Position numbers and translations under genes: made by a program. The notes beneath the pieces were generated by a model. That model ran no database searches, was not told the origin of the DNA, and was given only the letters and a program-made list of their open reading frames with translations. From the NCBI RefSeq assembly GCF_002237645.1, contig NZ_MJUZ01000008.1, forward strand, positions 1 to 64,000: a stretch of DNA of 64,000 nt, read 5' to 3'. Each line of letters begins with the position of its first letter. Within the stretch, counting starts at the first letter, position 1. This document shows, piece after piece, positions 9,938-20,889 of the stretch. The DNA comes from Desulfovibrio sp. MES5 (GTDB taxonomy: Bacteria > Desulfobacterota > Desulfovibrionia > Desulfovibrionales > Desulfovibrionaceae).

Positions 9938-10441
9938 TTATGCAAGTTTTTTAACAGCGGCCAGGGCCGCGTCATAATCCGGCTCACTGGCGACTTCAGG
10001 AACAAGCTGGGTATAGGCAACCGTGCCGTCCGGGGCCACAACTACGATGGCGCGGGCCAGCAGGCGCAGTTCATCAATAAGCAGACCATAGTCCTTGCCG
10101 AAAGTCCTTTCTTTGTAGTCAGAGAGGGTTTCGACAGACTGAACGCCCGCAGCGCCGCACCAGCGGGCCTGGGCAAAGGGCAGGTCGCAGCTTACGGCCA
10201 CGATGCGCACCTTGTCGGAAAGGGCGGCGGCTTCCTTGTTGAAGCGGCGCACTTCCATATCGCATGTAGGAGTATCAAGAGAAGGCACGCTCACCAGCAC
10301 CAGAACCTTGCCCGCATAGTCCTTGAGGCTGCGGGGGCTGAGGTCATTGGCGGCCAGGGTAAAGTCGGGAGCTTTCTGCCCGACCGAAGGCCGGTTGCCG
10401 ATGAGATGAAGAGGTGTGCCCTTGAAAGTGACTGTATTCAT
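9938..10441 (-). CDS. tpx: Thiol peroxidase
   Basis: SVPSLDTPTCDMEVRRFN active-site motif typical of Tpx. Confidence 0.92.
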   Translation of the reverse strand: MNTVTFKGTPLHLIGNRPSVGQKAPDFTLAANDLSPRSLKDYAGKVLVLVSVPSLDTPTCDMEVRRFNKEAAALSDKVRIVAVSCDLPFAQARWCGAAGVQSVETLSDYKERTFGKDYGLLIDELRLLARAIVVVAPDGTVAYTQLVPEVASEPDYDAALAAVKKLA

Positions 10442-10725
10442 ACGGAACTCCTTGTGCCTTTGTTTGTGGAACCATTGTGCTACAAGTGCCCTGGATAGTC
10501 AATAATTGTTATCAACAAGCGCGGGCCGAACCATGTTTCACTAAGGAGACGCCGCCCTTCAGGACTGCATCATGGCAAATCCGGGGCATGCCGTCGAGTG
10601 AATAATGGCGACATTTTTATGTCATGTTGGCAGACACGTAAGCGTGTCAAATTTGCAGTGCGCCATTGCCAGATTGGTTGCAGTGCCTATATTGACAGAC
10701 AGAGCAAACTTATCAGGAGCAATTG

Positions 10726-12036
10726 ATGAGCACCTTGACACCCCGTGAGATCGTGGCCGAGCTGAATAAATTTGTTGTGGGTCAGGAACAAGCCAAGCGC
10801 ATGGTTGCCGTTGCCGTTCGTAATCGCTGGCGCAGGCAGCATCTGCCGCTTGATCTGCGCGACGAGGTTTCGCCCAAGAACATCATCATGATGGGGCCGA
10901 CCGGCGTGGGCAAAACCGAAATCGCGCGCCGTCTGGCCAAACTTTCGGGCGCGCCCTTCATCAAGGTGGAGGCCACCAAGTTCACCGAGGTGGGTTACGT
11001 TGGGCGGGATGTGGAATCTATGGTGCGCGATCTGATGGAGATCGGCATAAACCTTGTGCGCGACGAGGAAAACTCCCGCGTGCGCAAAGCCGCTGAGGCC
11101 GCTGCGGAATCGCGCCTGATGGATCTTTTGCTGCCCAGCTCCTTCGGGTTGGAAGACCGCTCTTCCACGCGCGAAAAACTGTTGCAGCAGTTCCGCCTCG
11201 GTTTTCTGGACACCCGCGAAGTTGAAATGGAAGTGACGGAAATGGGCGGCGGGGTGGATATTTTTGCCATCCCCGGCATGGAGCAGATGGGCGGCCAGGT
11301 CAAGGACATGTTCAGCAAGGCCTTTCCGCCCAAGCGCAGCCGCCGCAAGATGAAGGTTCGCGACGCCTTCAATGTGCTGGTGCAGGAAGAATCCGGCAAG
11401 CTGGTGGATCAGGACGCCCTCGTGGAGCGCGCCAAGGAAAGGGTGGAGCAGACCGGCATCATCTTTATTGACGAAATAGACAAGATCGCCAGTTCGTCGC
11501 AAAACCGCACCTCGGATATTTCGCGCGAAGGCGTGCAGCGCGACCTGCTGCCCATTGTGGAGGGCAGTTCCGTGAATACCAAGTACGGCATGATCCGCAC
11601 GGACCATGTGCTGTTTATCGCGGCGGGCGCGTTCCACTTCAGTAAACCTTCGGACATGATTCCTGAATTGCAGGGGCGTTTTCCTTTGCGCGTGGAGCTT
11701 CAGCCCCTGGGCCGCGAAGAGTTTTTGCGCATTCTTACCGAGCCGGACAACGCCCTTACCAAGCAGTATGAAGCCCTGCTGGGCACAGAGCAGATACGGT
11801 TGAGCTTTACCGAAGACGGACTGGAAGAAGTTGCCGCCTTTGCTGAAGACATCAATTCCCGTACGGAAAACATCGGCGCGCGCCGTCTGTATACCATTAT
11901 GGAAAAGATACTGTCTGACATTTCATTTGACGCTCCGGACATGCCGGGCGCGCAAGTCGTGGTCAACAAGGCCTATGTGGCCGAGCATCTTCAGGACGTG
12001 CGCAACGATCAGGATTTGACGCAATACATCCTTTAG
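10726..12036 (+). CDS. hslU: ATP-dependent protease ATPase subunit HslU
   Basis: [20 protein letters not shown]...[17 protein letters not shown]...FIDEIDKIA. Confidence 0.95.
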   Translation: MSTLTPREIVAELNKFVVGQEQAKRMVAVAVRNRWRRQHLPLDLRDEVSPKNIIMMGPTGVGKTEIARRLAKLSGAPFIKVEATKFTEVGYVGRDVESMVRDLMEIGINLVRDEENSRVRKAAEAAAESRLMDLLLPSSFGLEDRSSTREKLLQQFRLGFLDTREVEMEVTEMGGGVDIFAIPGMEQMGGQVKDMFSKAFPPKRSRRKMKVRDAFNVLVQEESGKLVDQDALVERAKERVEQTGIIFIDEIDKIASSSQNRTSDISREGVQRDLLPIVEGSSVNTKYGMIRTDHVLFIAAGAFHFSKPSDMIPELQGRFPLRVELQPLGREEFLRILTEPDNALTKQYEALLGTEQIRLSFTEDGLEEVAAFAEDINSRTENIGARRLYTIMEKILSDISFDAPDMPGAQVVVNKAYVAEHLQDVRNDQDLTQYIL

Positions 12037-12276
12037 AGCCATTTGGCGTTTAAATGGCTCTGACTGCTGCGCAAGGGGCGCAGGCAGGCCGTGTTGGGCA
12101 TGAAGGCGTAAACGCCGCGTATACGGGCTGTTAGGCGCTGTAACGGATGTTCCCGCAAGGGGGCTGTATCCGCATTATTCCGCGCTGTTATGCACAGAAG
12201 CGGGCAGGCCGTCAGCGTTGAGAATTTGCTTTCTCAAAAGCATTCTGCTCCAAGGTTTTTCCTCTGACAATGTGCG

Positions 12277-12316
12277 AGTGAGCCTCTCTTTTGAAAGGAG
12301 AGGCTCACTTTTTTTG
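12277..12316 (+). terminator. Rho-independent terminator
   Basis: AGTGAGCCTCTC-loop-GAGAGGCTCACT followed by T7. Confidence 0.8.
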
Positions 12317-13213
12317 TAATATCGCTTTTTGGGAACAACCGCGCTACATCATCGGCGATTGTCTTTTCTGGCAATCAGTCGCCGTCCAGTCGGGCTGCTT
12401 CATCCTGGCCGTATGCTGGCAGGTCGTGAGCAGGCGTCTGTCGCAGAGGCGCAGCGCTGTTTGACTGCGCTGTAAGCGTCCACGCAGGCGTGCCGTACCC
12501 ATTGGAGGCGTGCATTCGCCAGAGTAATCTGCCCTGACATGGCTGCTCGCTTGTGCGTTGTCTGCCGTATGGCCAGGGCAGGCAAATGAGGCGCGCGAGG
12601 ACAGGGGCGTGGCAGGGCAGCAAAGCGTGCCGAAGCAGGAGGAAAAAATCCCCCTATGCCGCTTATGCCTTGAAATTGGCAGGACCAGTCACCAGAAAGG
12701 CGCTGGCCTCAAATTGAGGCCGCCCGCCGCCCGCTGGGCGCTGTAGCCTGGAATGAGGCCGCCAGCCGCCTGTAATGACACTGGCAGGTATGAAGCTGGG
12801 GATTCGCCGCCAACATGGCGCTGGCAGGTTTGACACTGCGTTTTTTCAGAAGCCGTCGCAGCACGGAACGACGCGGGCGTAAAGGAAAGATGGACTTGCT
12901 CTTCCAGTAGGGATAAAATCTCACTAATGCTGAGATGCTTAACGTCTTCCCTATGGGGTCACATGCTGTCTGTTGTTTATGGGACCGCTCGTGTAATTGC
13001 GAGGGGCAATATGCTTGTGTCCTGTTGTTGCCGTCTGCTTGCCAGAACCAAAAAAACAGCTCCGGTACAATCTGCGCGTACGCAAGAGTACTGCGGCAGC
13101 GTTGTTGCGTATGTGATTTCTGATGCGGACGTGTCGTATATGGCCGCAGTATGCGCCCGTGCGCTGCGTTGCGTCCGTGCAGGTGTTGCTATGCTGTATT
13201 GCAAATACCAAAA

Positions 13214-13250
13214 AAGGTTCGTGGCTTGTAACCACGAACCTTTGTTTTTT
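13214..13250. terminator. Bidirectional intrinsic terminator next to tRNA-Lys
   Basis: AAGGTTCGTGG-loop-CCACGAACCTT with T-runs on both strands. Confidence 0.75.
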
Positions 13251-13251
13251 C

Positions 13252-13327
<76 letters not shown>

Positions 13328-13412
13328 GCATTGCGTGAAAAGGGGTTTACGCTGATGGGTACCGCCTGTCAAGCGAGTTTGAATAAAAAAATGGAAAGAA
13401 AGAGTTAACATA

Positions 13413-15416
13413 GTGAAATTTAAAAACAATTTTTTAAAAAAGTTTTTTAACCCAAAAAACGTCCCGCTGATCCTGTGGCTGATGCCCCTGTGTATGACCT
13501 TGTCTCTTATTGTTTTTTCAGGCCAGGTGCGCGCCAACCCACTGGGAGTCCGGCTTGAAACGGCTCAGGACGGCGATGCCGTTGTCGGCGCCTTGCGCCT
13601 TACGCTGCCCAAGGATGTGCACGCATATGCTCATGACCCCGGCGATGCGGGGCGTCCCACCACCCTGCGCTTCAGTGTCGCCGGTGGGCCGGCGCAGGCC
13701 GTGTGGTACCCGGAAGGAGCCGTGCAGCGCGACTTTTATGACCCTTCGGCCACCATTTTCGTTTATGAAGGCGAGGTGACCCTCTATGTGCTTTTGTCCC
13801 GTGAGGACGAAGGCAAGCCCTATATGGCGGACATAAGCATGCTCTTGTGCTCCACGCGCAACTGCATGCCCGTCAACCAGCAGGTGAAGGAGGTGGTGCC
13901 CCAGGCAACGCAGCCTCTTGAGGCCATGCCCTGGGCAGCCCAATGGCGCAGTCTGAAAAAGCAGCCGCCCAGGTCGGTTGCGGATGACGCGGCTGAAGGC
14001 GTGCAGCTTTTTGGCGAGGCCCCCGCCATAGCTGATCGGCAAGGGGCCCCGGCGGACGCTCCCGAGGCAGGGAGGTCTGAAGGCATAGCCCGTTGGCTTG
14101 AGTCGCAAGGGGAGACTGTGGGGGCTGGCAACGGCTCGGCCGCAGTTGAAGGCGGGCAAGTGCAAAAACCCTTGCCTCCCATGGATGATTTTGTGAACCT
14201 GACTCCACGGTATATCAATGAATCCATGGAGATATCCAGCCTTGGAAAGGCGCTGCTCTTTGGCATACTGGCCGGGTTGCTGCTCAATGCCATGCCCTGC
14301 GTACTGCCTGTATTGACTTTCAAGGTCAGCGGTCTGCTTATGGTGGGCGGCTGCGACAAGGAGGGCCTCAAGCATTTCAGGCGGCACAACATCTGCTTTG
14401 CCGCGGGCGTTATGACCCTTTTCAGCGCTCTTGCCCTTGTTCTCGGCCTTGCTGATCTTATGTGGGGGCAACTGTACCAGAACCAGGCAGTGCTGCTGGT
14501 CATGCTGCTGCTCGTATTTCTGATGGGCCTGTCCATGCTTGGAGTCTTCACCCTGCCAGTCATTGACCTCAAAACAGGGGCAAACACAAAAAATCCCTGC
14601 CTTCAGGCGTATTTCACCGGGCTTGTGTCCACGTTTCTGGCAACGCCCTGCAGCGGGCCGCTCTTGGGCGGCGTGCTCGGTTGGGCCTTTACCCAGCCGC
14701 TTATGGTGGTCATGGTCGTTTTTTGGTCCGTGGGGTTGGGAATGGCCTTGCCTTATGTGCTTTTCAGCATTTGGCCCGTACTGGCGCGCATTTTGCCAAA
14801 ACCGGGAGCCTGGATGCACATTTTTGAGCGCGTCGTGGGCTTTTTTCTGATGGGCACGGCACTGTACCTGCTTTCCATCCTGCCGGTGGAGAAACACATG
14901 CAGGTGTTAAGCGTACTGCTGGTTGTGGCCTTGTGCGCTTGGCTCTGGGGCCAGTACTGCGGCATATCCGCACCGCCTTTGCGTCGCAAGGTTGTGGGGG
15001 TTGCCTGTCTGGGACTTTTGCTGGCTTCTTTCATGTGGGTACTGCGCCCTGTGGCTCCCCTGCCGCAATGGCGTGAGTTCAGCCCGCAGACGTTTGAGGC
15101 TGGCCTGGGTAAAAAACCCATGCTGCTGGAATTTACCGCCGACTGGTGCCCCAATTGCAAATTTATGGAGGCTACCGTTCTGACGGACGAGCGCCTGCGG
15201 CGTTTGCAGGCCCGTTACAATATGGAACTTGTCCGCGTGGACCTCACCAACGCCAATGCCTACGCCGTGCGCCTGCTGGAGGCTCTGGGCAGCAAGAGCA
15301 TCCCCCTTACGGCGCTTTTTCCCGCAGGCGACATGGCCACAGCCCCTCTGGTGCTGCGTGATGTCTATGGGAGTGACAGTCTGGAGCAGGCCATGCGCGA
15401 CGTATTTGGCAGATAG
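13413..15416 (+). CDS. dsbD: Protein-disulfide reductase DsbD-like (cytochrome c biogenesis transmembrane + thioredoxin domains)
   Basis: NAMPCVLPVLTFK, ATPCSGPLLG membrane motifs; C-terminal FTADWCPNCKFME thioredoxin motif. Confidence 0.88.
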   Translation: MKFKNNFLKKFFNPKNVPLILWLMPLCMTLSLIVFSGQVRANPLGVRLETAQDGDAVVGALRLTLPKDVHAYAHDPGDAGRPTTLRFSVAGGPAQAVWYPEGAVQRDFYDPSATIFVYEGEVTLYVLLSREDEGKPYMADISMLLCSTRNCMPVNQQVKEVVPQATQPLEAMPWAAQWRSLKKQPPRSVADDAAEGVQLFGEAPAIADRQGAPADAPEAGRSEGIARWLESQGETVGAGNGSAAVEGGQVQKPLPPMDDFVNLTPRYINESMEISSLGKALLFGILAGLLLNAMPCVLPVLTFKVSGLLMVGGCDKEGLKHFRRHNICFAAGVMTLFSALALVLGLADLMWGQLYQNQAVLLVMLLLVFLMGLSMLGVFTLPVIDLKTGANTKNPCLQAYFTGLVSTFLATPCSGPLLGGVLGWAFTQPLMVVMVVFWSVGLGMALPYVLFSIWPVLARILPKPGAWMHIFERVVGFFLMGTALYLLSILPVEKHMQVLSVLLVVALCAWLWGQYCGISAPPLRRKVVGVACLGLLLASFMWVLRPVAPLPQWREFSPQTFEAGLGKKPMLLEFTADWCPNCKFMEATVLTDERLRRLQARYNMELVRVDLTNANAYAVRLLEALGSKSIPLTALFPAGDMATAPLVLRDVYGSDSLEQAMRDVFGR

Positions 15417-15547
15417 CGATTTTTTTGGCAGACCTATGGAGCTTTACCAATTTGTCGATAAGCTCTATAGTAAACATCGGCAGGCCCAAGGCTGATGATG
15501 CCAGCGGCCCCTAGAAGTTGAGCGGCTGGTTGCAACAAGGAGCGCAC

Positions 15548-16024
15548 ATGGATGTAAATCAGAGAAAACAGGAAGACGAACTTCTGCAACTGGTGACTTT
15601 CAGCATCGGTGAGGAGGAGTTTGGGGTTAATATCCTGAAAGTGCAGGAAATTATCCGCACTATGGAGATCACCAGGGTACCCCGCGCTCCGGAATTTGTC
15701 GAAGGCGTCATCAATTTGCGTGGAAAGGTGATTCCCATCATTGATCTGCGCCGTCGCTTCGGTCTTGCGTCAAAAACGCACGACAAGAACACGCGGATCA
15801 TTGTTATTGAAATCAACAATATCATCGTAGGCTTTGTGGTTGACGCTGTTTCCGAAGTGCTGCGCATTCCCGCCAGCACGGTTGAGCCGCCGCCGCCGGT
15901 GGTGGCCGGGGTGGACTCGGACTACATCAGCGGCGTTGGCAAGCTTCAGGATCGCCTGCTCATCATGCTTGATCTGGACAAGCTGCTTTCCAACGACGAT
16001 ATGGAAATGCTCGGCGGCATGTAA
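15548..16024 (+). CDS. cheW: Chemotaxis protein CheW
   Basis: LVTFSIGEEEFGVNILKVQEIIR...GVINLRGKVIPIIDLRRRFG. Confidence 0.92.
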   Translation: MDVNQRKQEDELLQLVTFSIGEEEFGVNILKVQEIIRTMEITRVPRAPEFVEGVINLRGKVIPIIDLRRRFGLASKTHDKNTRIIVIEINNIIVGFVVDAVSEVLRIPASTVEPPPPVVAGVDSDYISGVGKLQDRLLIMLDLDKLLSNDDMEMLGGM

Positions 16025-16048
16025 CCGCGCCGCGATAGCACGTTTTTC

Positions 16049-16081
16049 AGGGCGAAAGCTGATGGCTTTCGCCCTCTTTTT
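16049..16081 (+). terminator. Intrinsic terminator after cheW
   Basis: AGGGCGAAAGC..GGCTTTCGCCCT then CTTTTT. Confidence 0.8.
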
Positions 16082-16690
16082 ATGTGCCTGCCGCGTTGGG
16101 CATGGCTACTTTTAGCCCGACAGGGCGGAACGTGGGCATGGGGGTAGCCATGCATGTGGCCTGGCCGCCTGTGTTTCACGTAAGGCAGAGCGTGTGAGAT
16201 CACGGTTTCAAAGTTAACCATATGCCATAGGGCGGCAGGCGCGCTAACACGCGGCAGTGGCAACCTGGCTGAAGCTGCTGGCCCACACTGTTCTGGACGC
16301 AAGGCTGCTGGCCCATAGTGATCCAGCCCCGCTGCTTTTCCACAACACTGCTGGCCCACAATGCTGTTGTCTGGCCGTCTGACGGTTTTGGCAATGGTGT
16401 AACCTGACCGTGGGCAAAAGCCTGCAACCGTGTGTGCGGCATGAGGGCGCTTCACCACAATCGGATATGCACGATCTTAAACCGCATGCGCATCGTCCGG
16501 CATTGCGGCGACGGCCAGCAGGAGCGGGAGGAGCCTTACGGAGCTTCCGCAGCACGCTGGCGAAGCTGCGCTCACGGCACTGCCGGGAGGGGCGCCGGTT
16601 CCGCTCTGGCGCTCTGTTGTCTGATGCCCCCGCAAACCCTTTGGGGACGAGCCCGGCAGTGTGCTGCGCCCTGAATCCGGTAGAGAGAGT

Positions 16691-17140
16691 ATGCCTGTAT
16701 CCATCGCAATCATAAAAACGAACAAGAAGGACTTTCTGGCGCTTCTTTTGTTGGGCGACGAACAGGAAGACATGATTGACCGTTATCTTGAACGTGGCGA
16801 ACTTTTTGTGCTGCGAGACGGCGAGGTCAGGAGCGTATGCGTGGTCACGCGGGAAGGCGAAGGGGTCTTTGAAATAAAAAATCTGGCCACGGATGCCAGG
16901 TATCAGGGGCAGGGCTACGGAACCCGAATGGTGCGGCACGTATGCGAGGCTTATCGGGGCAAAGGGCACGCCATGCTGGTAGGTACGGGCGAAAATCCCC
17001 GAGTGCTGGGTTTTTATGGGCGGTGCGGATTTGCGTATTCGCACCGCCTCAAGGATTTTTTTGTGAAAAATTACCGCCACCCCATTGTGGAAGACGGCAT
17101 TCTTTTGCAAGACATGGTCTACCTGAAAAAGAAGCTGTGA
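16691..17140 (+). CDS. GNAT family N-acetyltransferase
   Basis: IKNLATDARYQGQGYGTRMVRHV acetyl-CoA binding motif. Confidence 0.8.
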   Translation: MPVSIAIIKTNKKDFLALLLLGDEQEDMIDRYLERGELFVLRDGEVRSVCVVTREGEGVFEIKNLATDARYQGQGYGTRMVRHVCEAYRGKGHAMLVGTGENPRVLGFYGRCGFAYSHRLKDFFVKNYRHPIVEDGILLQDMVYLKKKL

Positions 17141-17188
17141 GCTTTTCTTTCTTGCCATATCCGCGCCGGGTTTTCCGGCAGGCCCCGC

Positions 17189-17419
17189 CTATTTGGCTTC
17201 GGGCCGGGTATTTATGCGGCGACTGGAACGCAGGGTCAGTTCTTCCACAATGACTTTCTCATAGTCCGGCGCCAGAGAAAAATCAGCATGCAGTTCCGCA
17301 CAGATCATGCTTTCAATTTGCTGCGTTTCTTCCCATATTTCAAGCAGCTCGTCGTCAGCCAGAGTTTTGACGCGCTGTGCAAAGGGTTCTTCGTCAGCAA
17401 AGGGGATACAGGAAGCCAT
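17189..17419 (-). CDS. Small conserved-looking hypothetical protein
   Basis: MASCIPFADEEPFAQRVKTLADDELLEIWEETQQIE..., start assigned to 17419. Confidence 0.5.
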   Translation of the reverse strand: MASCIPFADEEPFAQRVKTLADDELLEIWEETQQIESMICAELHADFSLAPDYEKVIVEELTLRSSRRINTRPEAK

Positions 17420-17501
17420 ATGTTTTCTCCCGTGGGCAAAGACAAAAAGCCGACACAATGGTAGCCAGCGGACGTTGGCATCCCCATGAGGGGCCCCGTT
17501 C

Positions 17502-20360
17502 CTACGGATACAGTTTCTCGTCAGCGAATATTTGCGCGGTTTTTTCCAGTTTCAGCCTGGGACGCAGGGTATCAGGCATTCCCAGAGGCTGCAATATCGC
17601 CATGACGAAAAGCAGAGGCGACAAATAACCACTACTCCAGTCAGCTACAAATGTCACTGACTCAATGGCATTTTCGCGCTGCTCATGCGCGACGGTTTCC
17701 CATTGCCGCAACATTGCCCTGATATTGGCTGTGCGGGGGCCTTTTTGGGTGTCGCGCGTAAAATTCAGCTCAGGCAATGCGGCAAAGTCTTCAAAGCACC
17801 GGACCATCTGCCTGTTTTCTTCAGGGGTTGGCAGGGACAGGCAAAAAGCTTCGGCTATGGCCTGCTCGGTGCGGTGGCTTTTGTCCACATATTCAACACG
17901 CAGGATTTCCATACCGAGCGGCAGAAGAGGGTTCAGGCGGTCGGCAATTTCTTGCGGCGGAAGAATCTTGTGCAGGGTCAGAGCAAACCATTCCGCCCGG
18001 CTCTCAACACCAACCGGCAGGGCCCGGCCAAAGGACATGAGCGGCATGGGATGGAACCCCTGAGAAAAAGCCATGGGCAGACCGGCCCGACGCAGGGCGC
18101 GGTCAAGAACAGCTTGCAGTTCCAGTTGGCTCAGGTAGGCGCAGCCGCCAGCCTTGCTGTGCCAGATCCGGTATTGCGCCGCCTTGACGGTCAGTTCTGT
18201 GGTAATTTTGGGGGGGCGGCTGGCAGGCGGGCGGCACACAAGGCGACCCTCTTCATCCCGGCTGGGCTGATGGGCGCGCTGGTCGCGCTGCGAGAAAATG
18301 AGCCTGTTGCGGTGCTGATGGCTGTCCGGCAGGGGCGTGTCTTGCTCGCTGCGGGCGGGCACGGACTGATCGTGCGCGTTGTGCGTGAGAGGGTCACAGT
18401 CAGTGCCAGCGCTGGTCTGTGCGCCCACCGAGGCCTCGTTTAAAGGGGCTTTGCTTTGGGGGGCCGTATTGCATGACGCCCCTTTCAGGGGGGAGGCGTC
18501 ACGCAGAGCCTCGGCCAGGGTTGCGGCGCAATTGGGCGAAGGCGTGTGCGGCATGCGCGACGGCCCGGCCTTGGTGTCGCAGGCTCCGCACTGGCGGCAG
18601 GCCCCGTAGCGGCAGTCATCGGTAACTTTTTCCCCAAGAGCGCGCTGCCATTCACGCAGCAAAAATTCCTCGGAAATACCCGCCTCAAGGTGTCCCCAGG
18701 GCAGGGGGCTGCCCGGCTGGCGTTCACCCGTGCATTCCTGCGCGCTCAAGCCGCATTCTTCCAGCGCTTCAAGCCAGGGAGCAAGGGCAAAGTGTTCCAT
18801 CCAACTGGTGAAGATGGAACCCTTGCGGTAGGCCTTTTCAACCACATCGGCCATGCGGCGGTCGGCGCGGGACAAAATGCCCTCCAGATGGCTCATGGCG
18901 GGTTCGTGCCAACGCAATTTAAGGAATTTTTGCCCCTTGAACTGCTGTCGCACAAAATGGACTCGCCGCTGGATTTCCTCCTGGCTGATCTGGGGCACCC
19001 ACTGAAACGGCGTGAAGGGCTTGGGCACAAAGGGCGAAAGGGCCGCCGTGACCTGCAGGCGCGGGCTGCCGCGTCCGGCGGCGTCACGAACCTTGAGGCA
19101 CGTTTCGGTTATGGCAGCCAGGTCTTCGTCTGTTTCGGTCGGAAGCCCGATCATGAAATAGAGCTTTACCTGGCGCCAGCCGTGCTCAAGCAGCTTCTGG
19201 GCATGCAGCAGCAGGTCTTCTTCAGTCACGCCTTTGTTGATGACGTCGCGCAGGCGCTGGCTGCCAGCTTCGGGGGCCAGAGTGCAGCCGGTACGGCGCA
19301 GGTCGGCCATGCGCTCGATGATTTCGTCGTCAATGGAGCCCACCCGCAGCGACGGCAGGGAAAGGCCGATCTGTTCACGGGCGCAACGGTCCAGCGCGCT
19401 GAAGCACAGGGTCTTCAGAGCTGAAAAATCGCCAGTGCTGAGCGACAAAAAAGAAATTTCGTCAAAGCCAGTTTCGCTGAGGCAATCATCCATCAGGGTC
19501 TGGATGGTTTCCAGCGAGCGCTCGCGCACCGGGCGGTAGACCATACCCGCATGGCAAAAGCGGCAGCCGCGCGTACAGCCGCGCGCGATTTCCAATGACA
19601 GCCTGTTGTGCACGGCCCCCACGGGCACCACCTGTTTGGTGGGATAGGGCGTGTTGTTGATGTCCGCCACGATGCGGCGGGCCGGCCGCGTATAGTCGGC
19701 CAGCAGGGGTACGGGCGGGGCGGTGGGGGCATCAGGCCGGGCAGTGAAGAGCGAAGGCACGTATATGCCCGGGATATGCCGGGCCTCAAGCAGCAGGCGT
19801 TCACGGGTCCAGCCTGCATCCAGGGCTTTTTCAAGCAGTTCCAGAACGTCGGGCAGGCTTTCTTCACCATCGCCCAGCACCATGATGTCAATAAAGGGCG
19901 TCAGTGGTTCCGCGCTGAGCAGCGCGCCGCCCCCGGCAATGACAAGAGGGCAGGCCGCAAGGTCTTGCGGCCTGTCAGCCGTGCGCAGGGGAATGCCCGC
20001 CAGATCAAGCATGTAGAGGACGTTGGTATAGCAAAGCTCATGCGTGATGGAAAAGCTCAGGCAATGGGTCTGCCCCAGTGGGGTGTCTGATTCCAGCGTG
20101 GCCAGAGGCGTATTGTGGGCGCGCAGAATATCTCCTGCTTCGCGCTCGGGAGCCATGACCCGTTCAGCCCACCAGTGCGGGCGGCTGTTGACAATATTGT
20201 ACAGGATCTTTTGCCCCAGATAGGACATGCCGACGTCATAGGTGTCAGGAAAGGCCAGGGCCACACGCAGGCGCACATTCCGAGGGTCTTTTCGGCAGAC
20301 ATTGTCTTCAATGCCAGCATAGCGGCTGGGTTTGGGCAAAAGCGGCAGAAGGGAACGCAT
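17502..20360 (-). CDS. B12-binding-domain/radical SAM protein fused to a C-terminal DUF2344-type domain
   Basis: EIARGCTRGCRFCHAGMVYRP radical-SAM CxxxCxxC; C-terminal YRIWHSKAGGCAYLSQLELQAVLDRALRRAGLPMAFSQGFHPMPLMSFGRALPVG matches the TIGR03936/DUF2344 pattern. Confidence 0.85.
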   Translation of the reverse strand: MRSLLPLLPKPSRYAGIEDNVCRKDPRNVRLRVALAFPDTYDVGMSYLGQKILYNIVNSRPHWWAERVMAPEREAGDILRAHNTPLATLESDTPLGQTHCLSFSITHELCYTNVLYMLDLAGIPLRTADRPQDLAACPLVIAGGGALLSAEPLTPFIDIMVLGDGEESLPDVLELLEKALDAGWTRERLLLEARHIPGIYVPSLFTARPDAPTAPPVPLLADYTRPARRIVADINNTPYPTKQVVPVGAVHNRLSLEIARGCTRGCRFCHAGMVYRPVRERSLETIQTLMDDCLSETGFDEISFLSLSTGDFSALKTLCFSALDRCAREQIGLSLPSLRVGSIDDEIIERMADLRRTGCTLAPEAGSQRLRDVINKGVTEEDLLLHAQKLLEHGWRQVKLYFMIGLPTETDEDLAAITETCLKVRDAAGRGSPRLQVTAALSPFVPKPFTPFQWVPQISQEEIQRRVHFVRQQFKGQKFLKLRWHEPAMSHLEGILSRADRRMADVVEKAYRKGSIFTSWMEHFALAPWLEALEECGLSAQECTGERQPGSPLPWGHLEAGISEEFLLREWQRALGEKVTDDCRYGACRQCGACDTKAGPSRMPHTPSPNCAATLAEALRDASPLKGASCNTAPQSKAPLNEASVGAQTSAGTDCDPLTHNAHDQSVPARSEQDTPLPDSHQHRNRLIFSQRDQRAHQPSRDEEGRLVCRPPASRPPKITTELTVKAAQYRIWHSKAGGCAYLSQLELQAVLDRALRRAGLPMAFSQGFHPMPLMSFGRALPVGVESRAEWFALTLHKILPPQEIADRLNPLLPLGMEILRVEYVDKSHRTEQAIAEAFCLSLPTPEENRQMVRCFEDFAALPELNFTRDTQKGPRTANIRAMLRQWETVAHEQRENAIESVTFVADWSSGYLSPLLFVMAILQPLGMPDTLRPRLKLEKTAQIFADEKLYP

Positions 20361-20447
20361 GGTCTTCCTTATGGGGGCAAAAGGCGGAGGGTGCGAAAAG
20401 GGCGGCCTTGCGCGCCGCCCTTGAAAAAAGCCAGAAAAGGAAACGGA

Positions 20448-20789
20448 CTACTTAATCAGGCCGCTGCCTGAACCACCAAGAGGATCGGAGCTGAACTGCA
20501 TCCTGCCCAGGCCGCCGGCCACGGTGAGGTTGGTGCAGGCTTCGATGTACTTATCCTGAAGTTCCTTGGGGGTATTGGCGTAGCGATAGAGGAAATTTTT
20601 TCCTTCAAGGCTGCCGCTGAACTCGGGTTCAAAGGGGTATCCGTAAGGCAGCATCATCATCTGCACGCCCTGTTGCGTGGGAATGCTCTGGATGGCGGCC
20701 ACATCATTGAGGCAATCTTTTTCGGCATCGTACTTGCCAATGACAAGTTCGCCCGTTACCAGCTTCATCAAACGAATATCGTAAGCCAT
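20448..20789 (-). CDS. Hypothetical protein
   Basis: MAYDIRLMKLVTGELVIGKYDAEKD..., intact ORF with start at 20789. Confidence 0.55.
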   Translation of the reverse strand: MAYDIRLMKLVTGELVIGKYDAEKDCLNDVAAIQSIPTQQGVQMMMLPYGYPFEPEFSGSLEGKNFLYRYANTPKELQDKYIEACTNLTVAGGLGRMQFSSDPLGGSGSGLIK

Positions 20790-20889
20790 GCTTTGCTCCT
20801 GAGTGTTGATGGCTTTAGGTAGGCACTGGAGCAGCACATGTCAAGGCATTTTCTGTTGCCTTGCCTGCTGAAAACGCTAAAATAACGCC

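Noticed and set aside
12680-12860. Palindrome GGCCTCAAATTGAGGCC and CTGGCAGG-type repeats considered as a CRISPR-like array
   Set aside because: No regular repeat/spacer spacing and no cas genes; only a GC-rich degenerate intergenic region.
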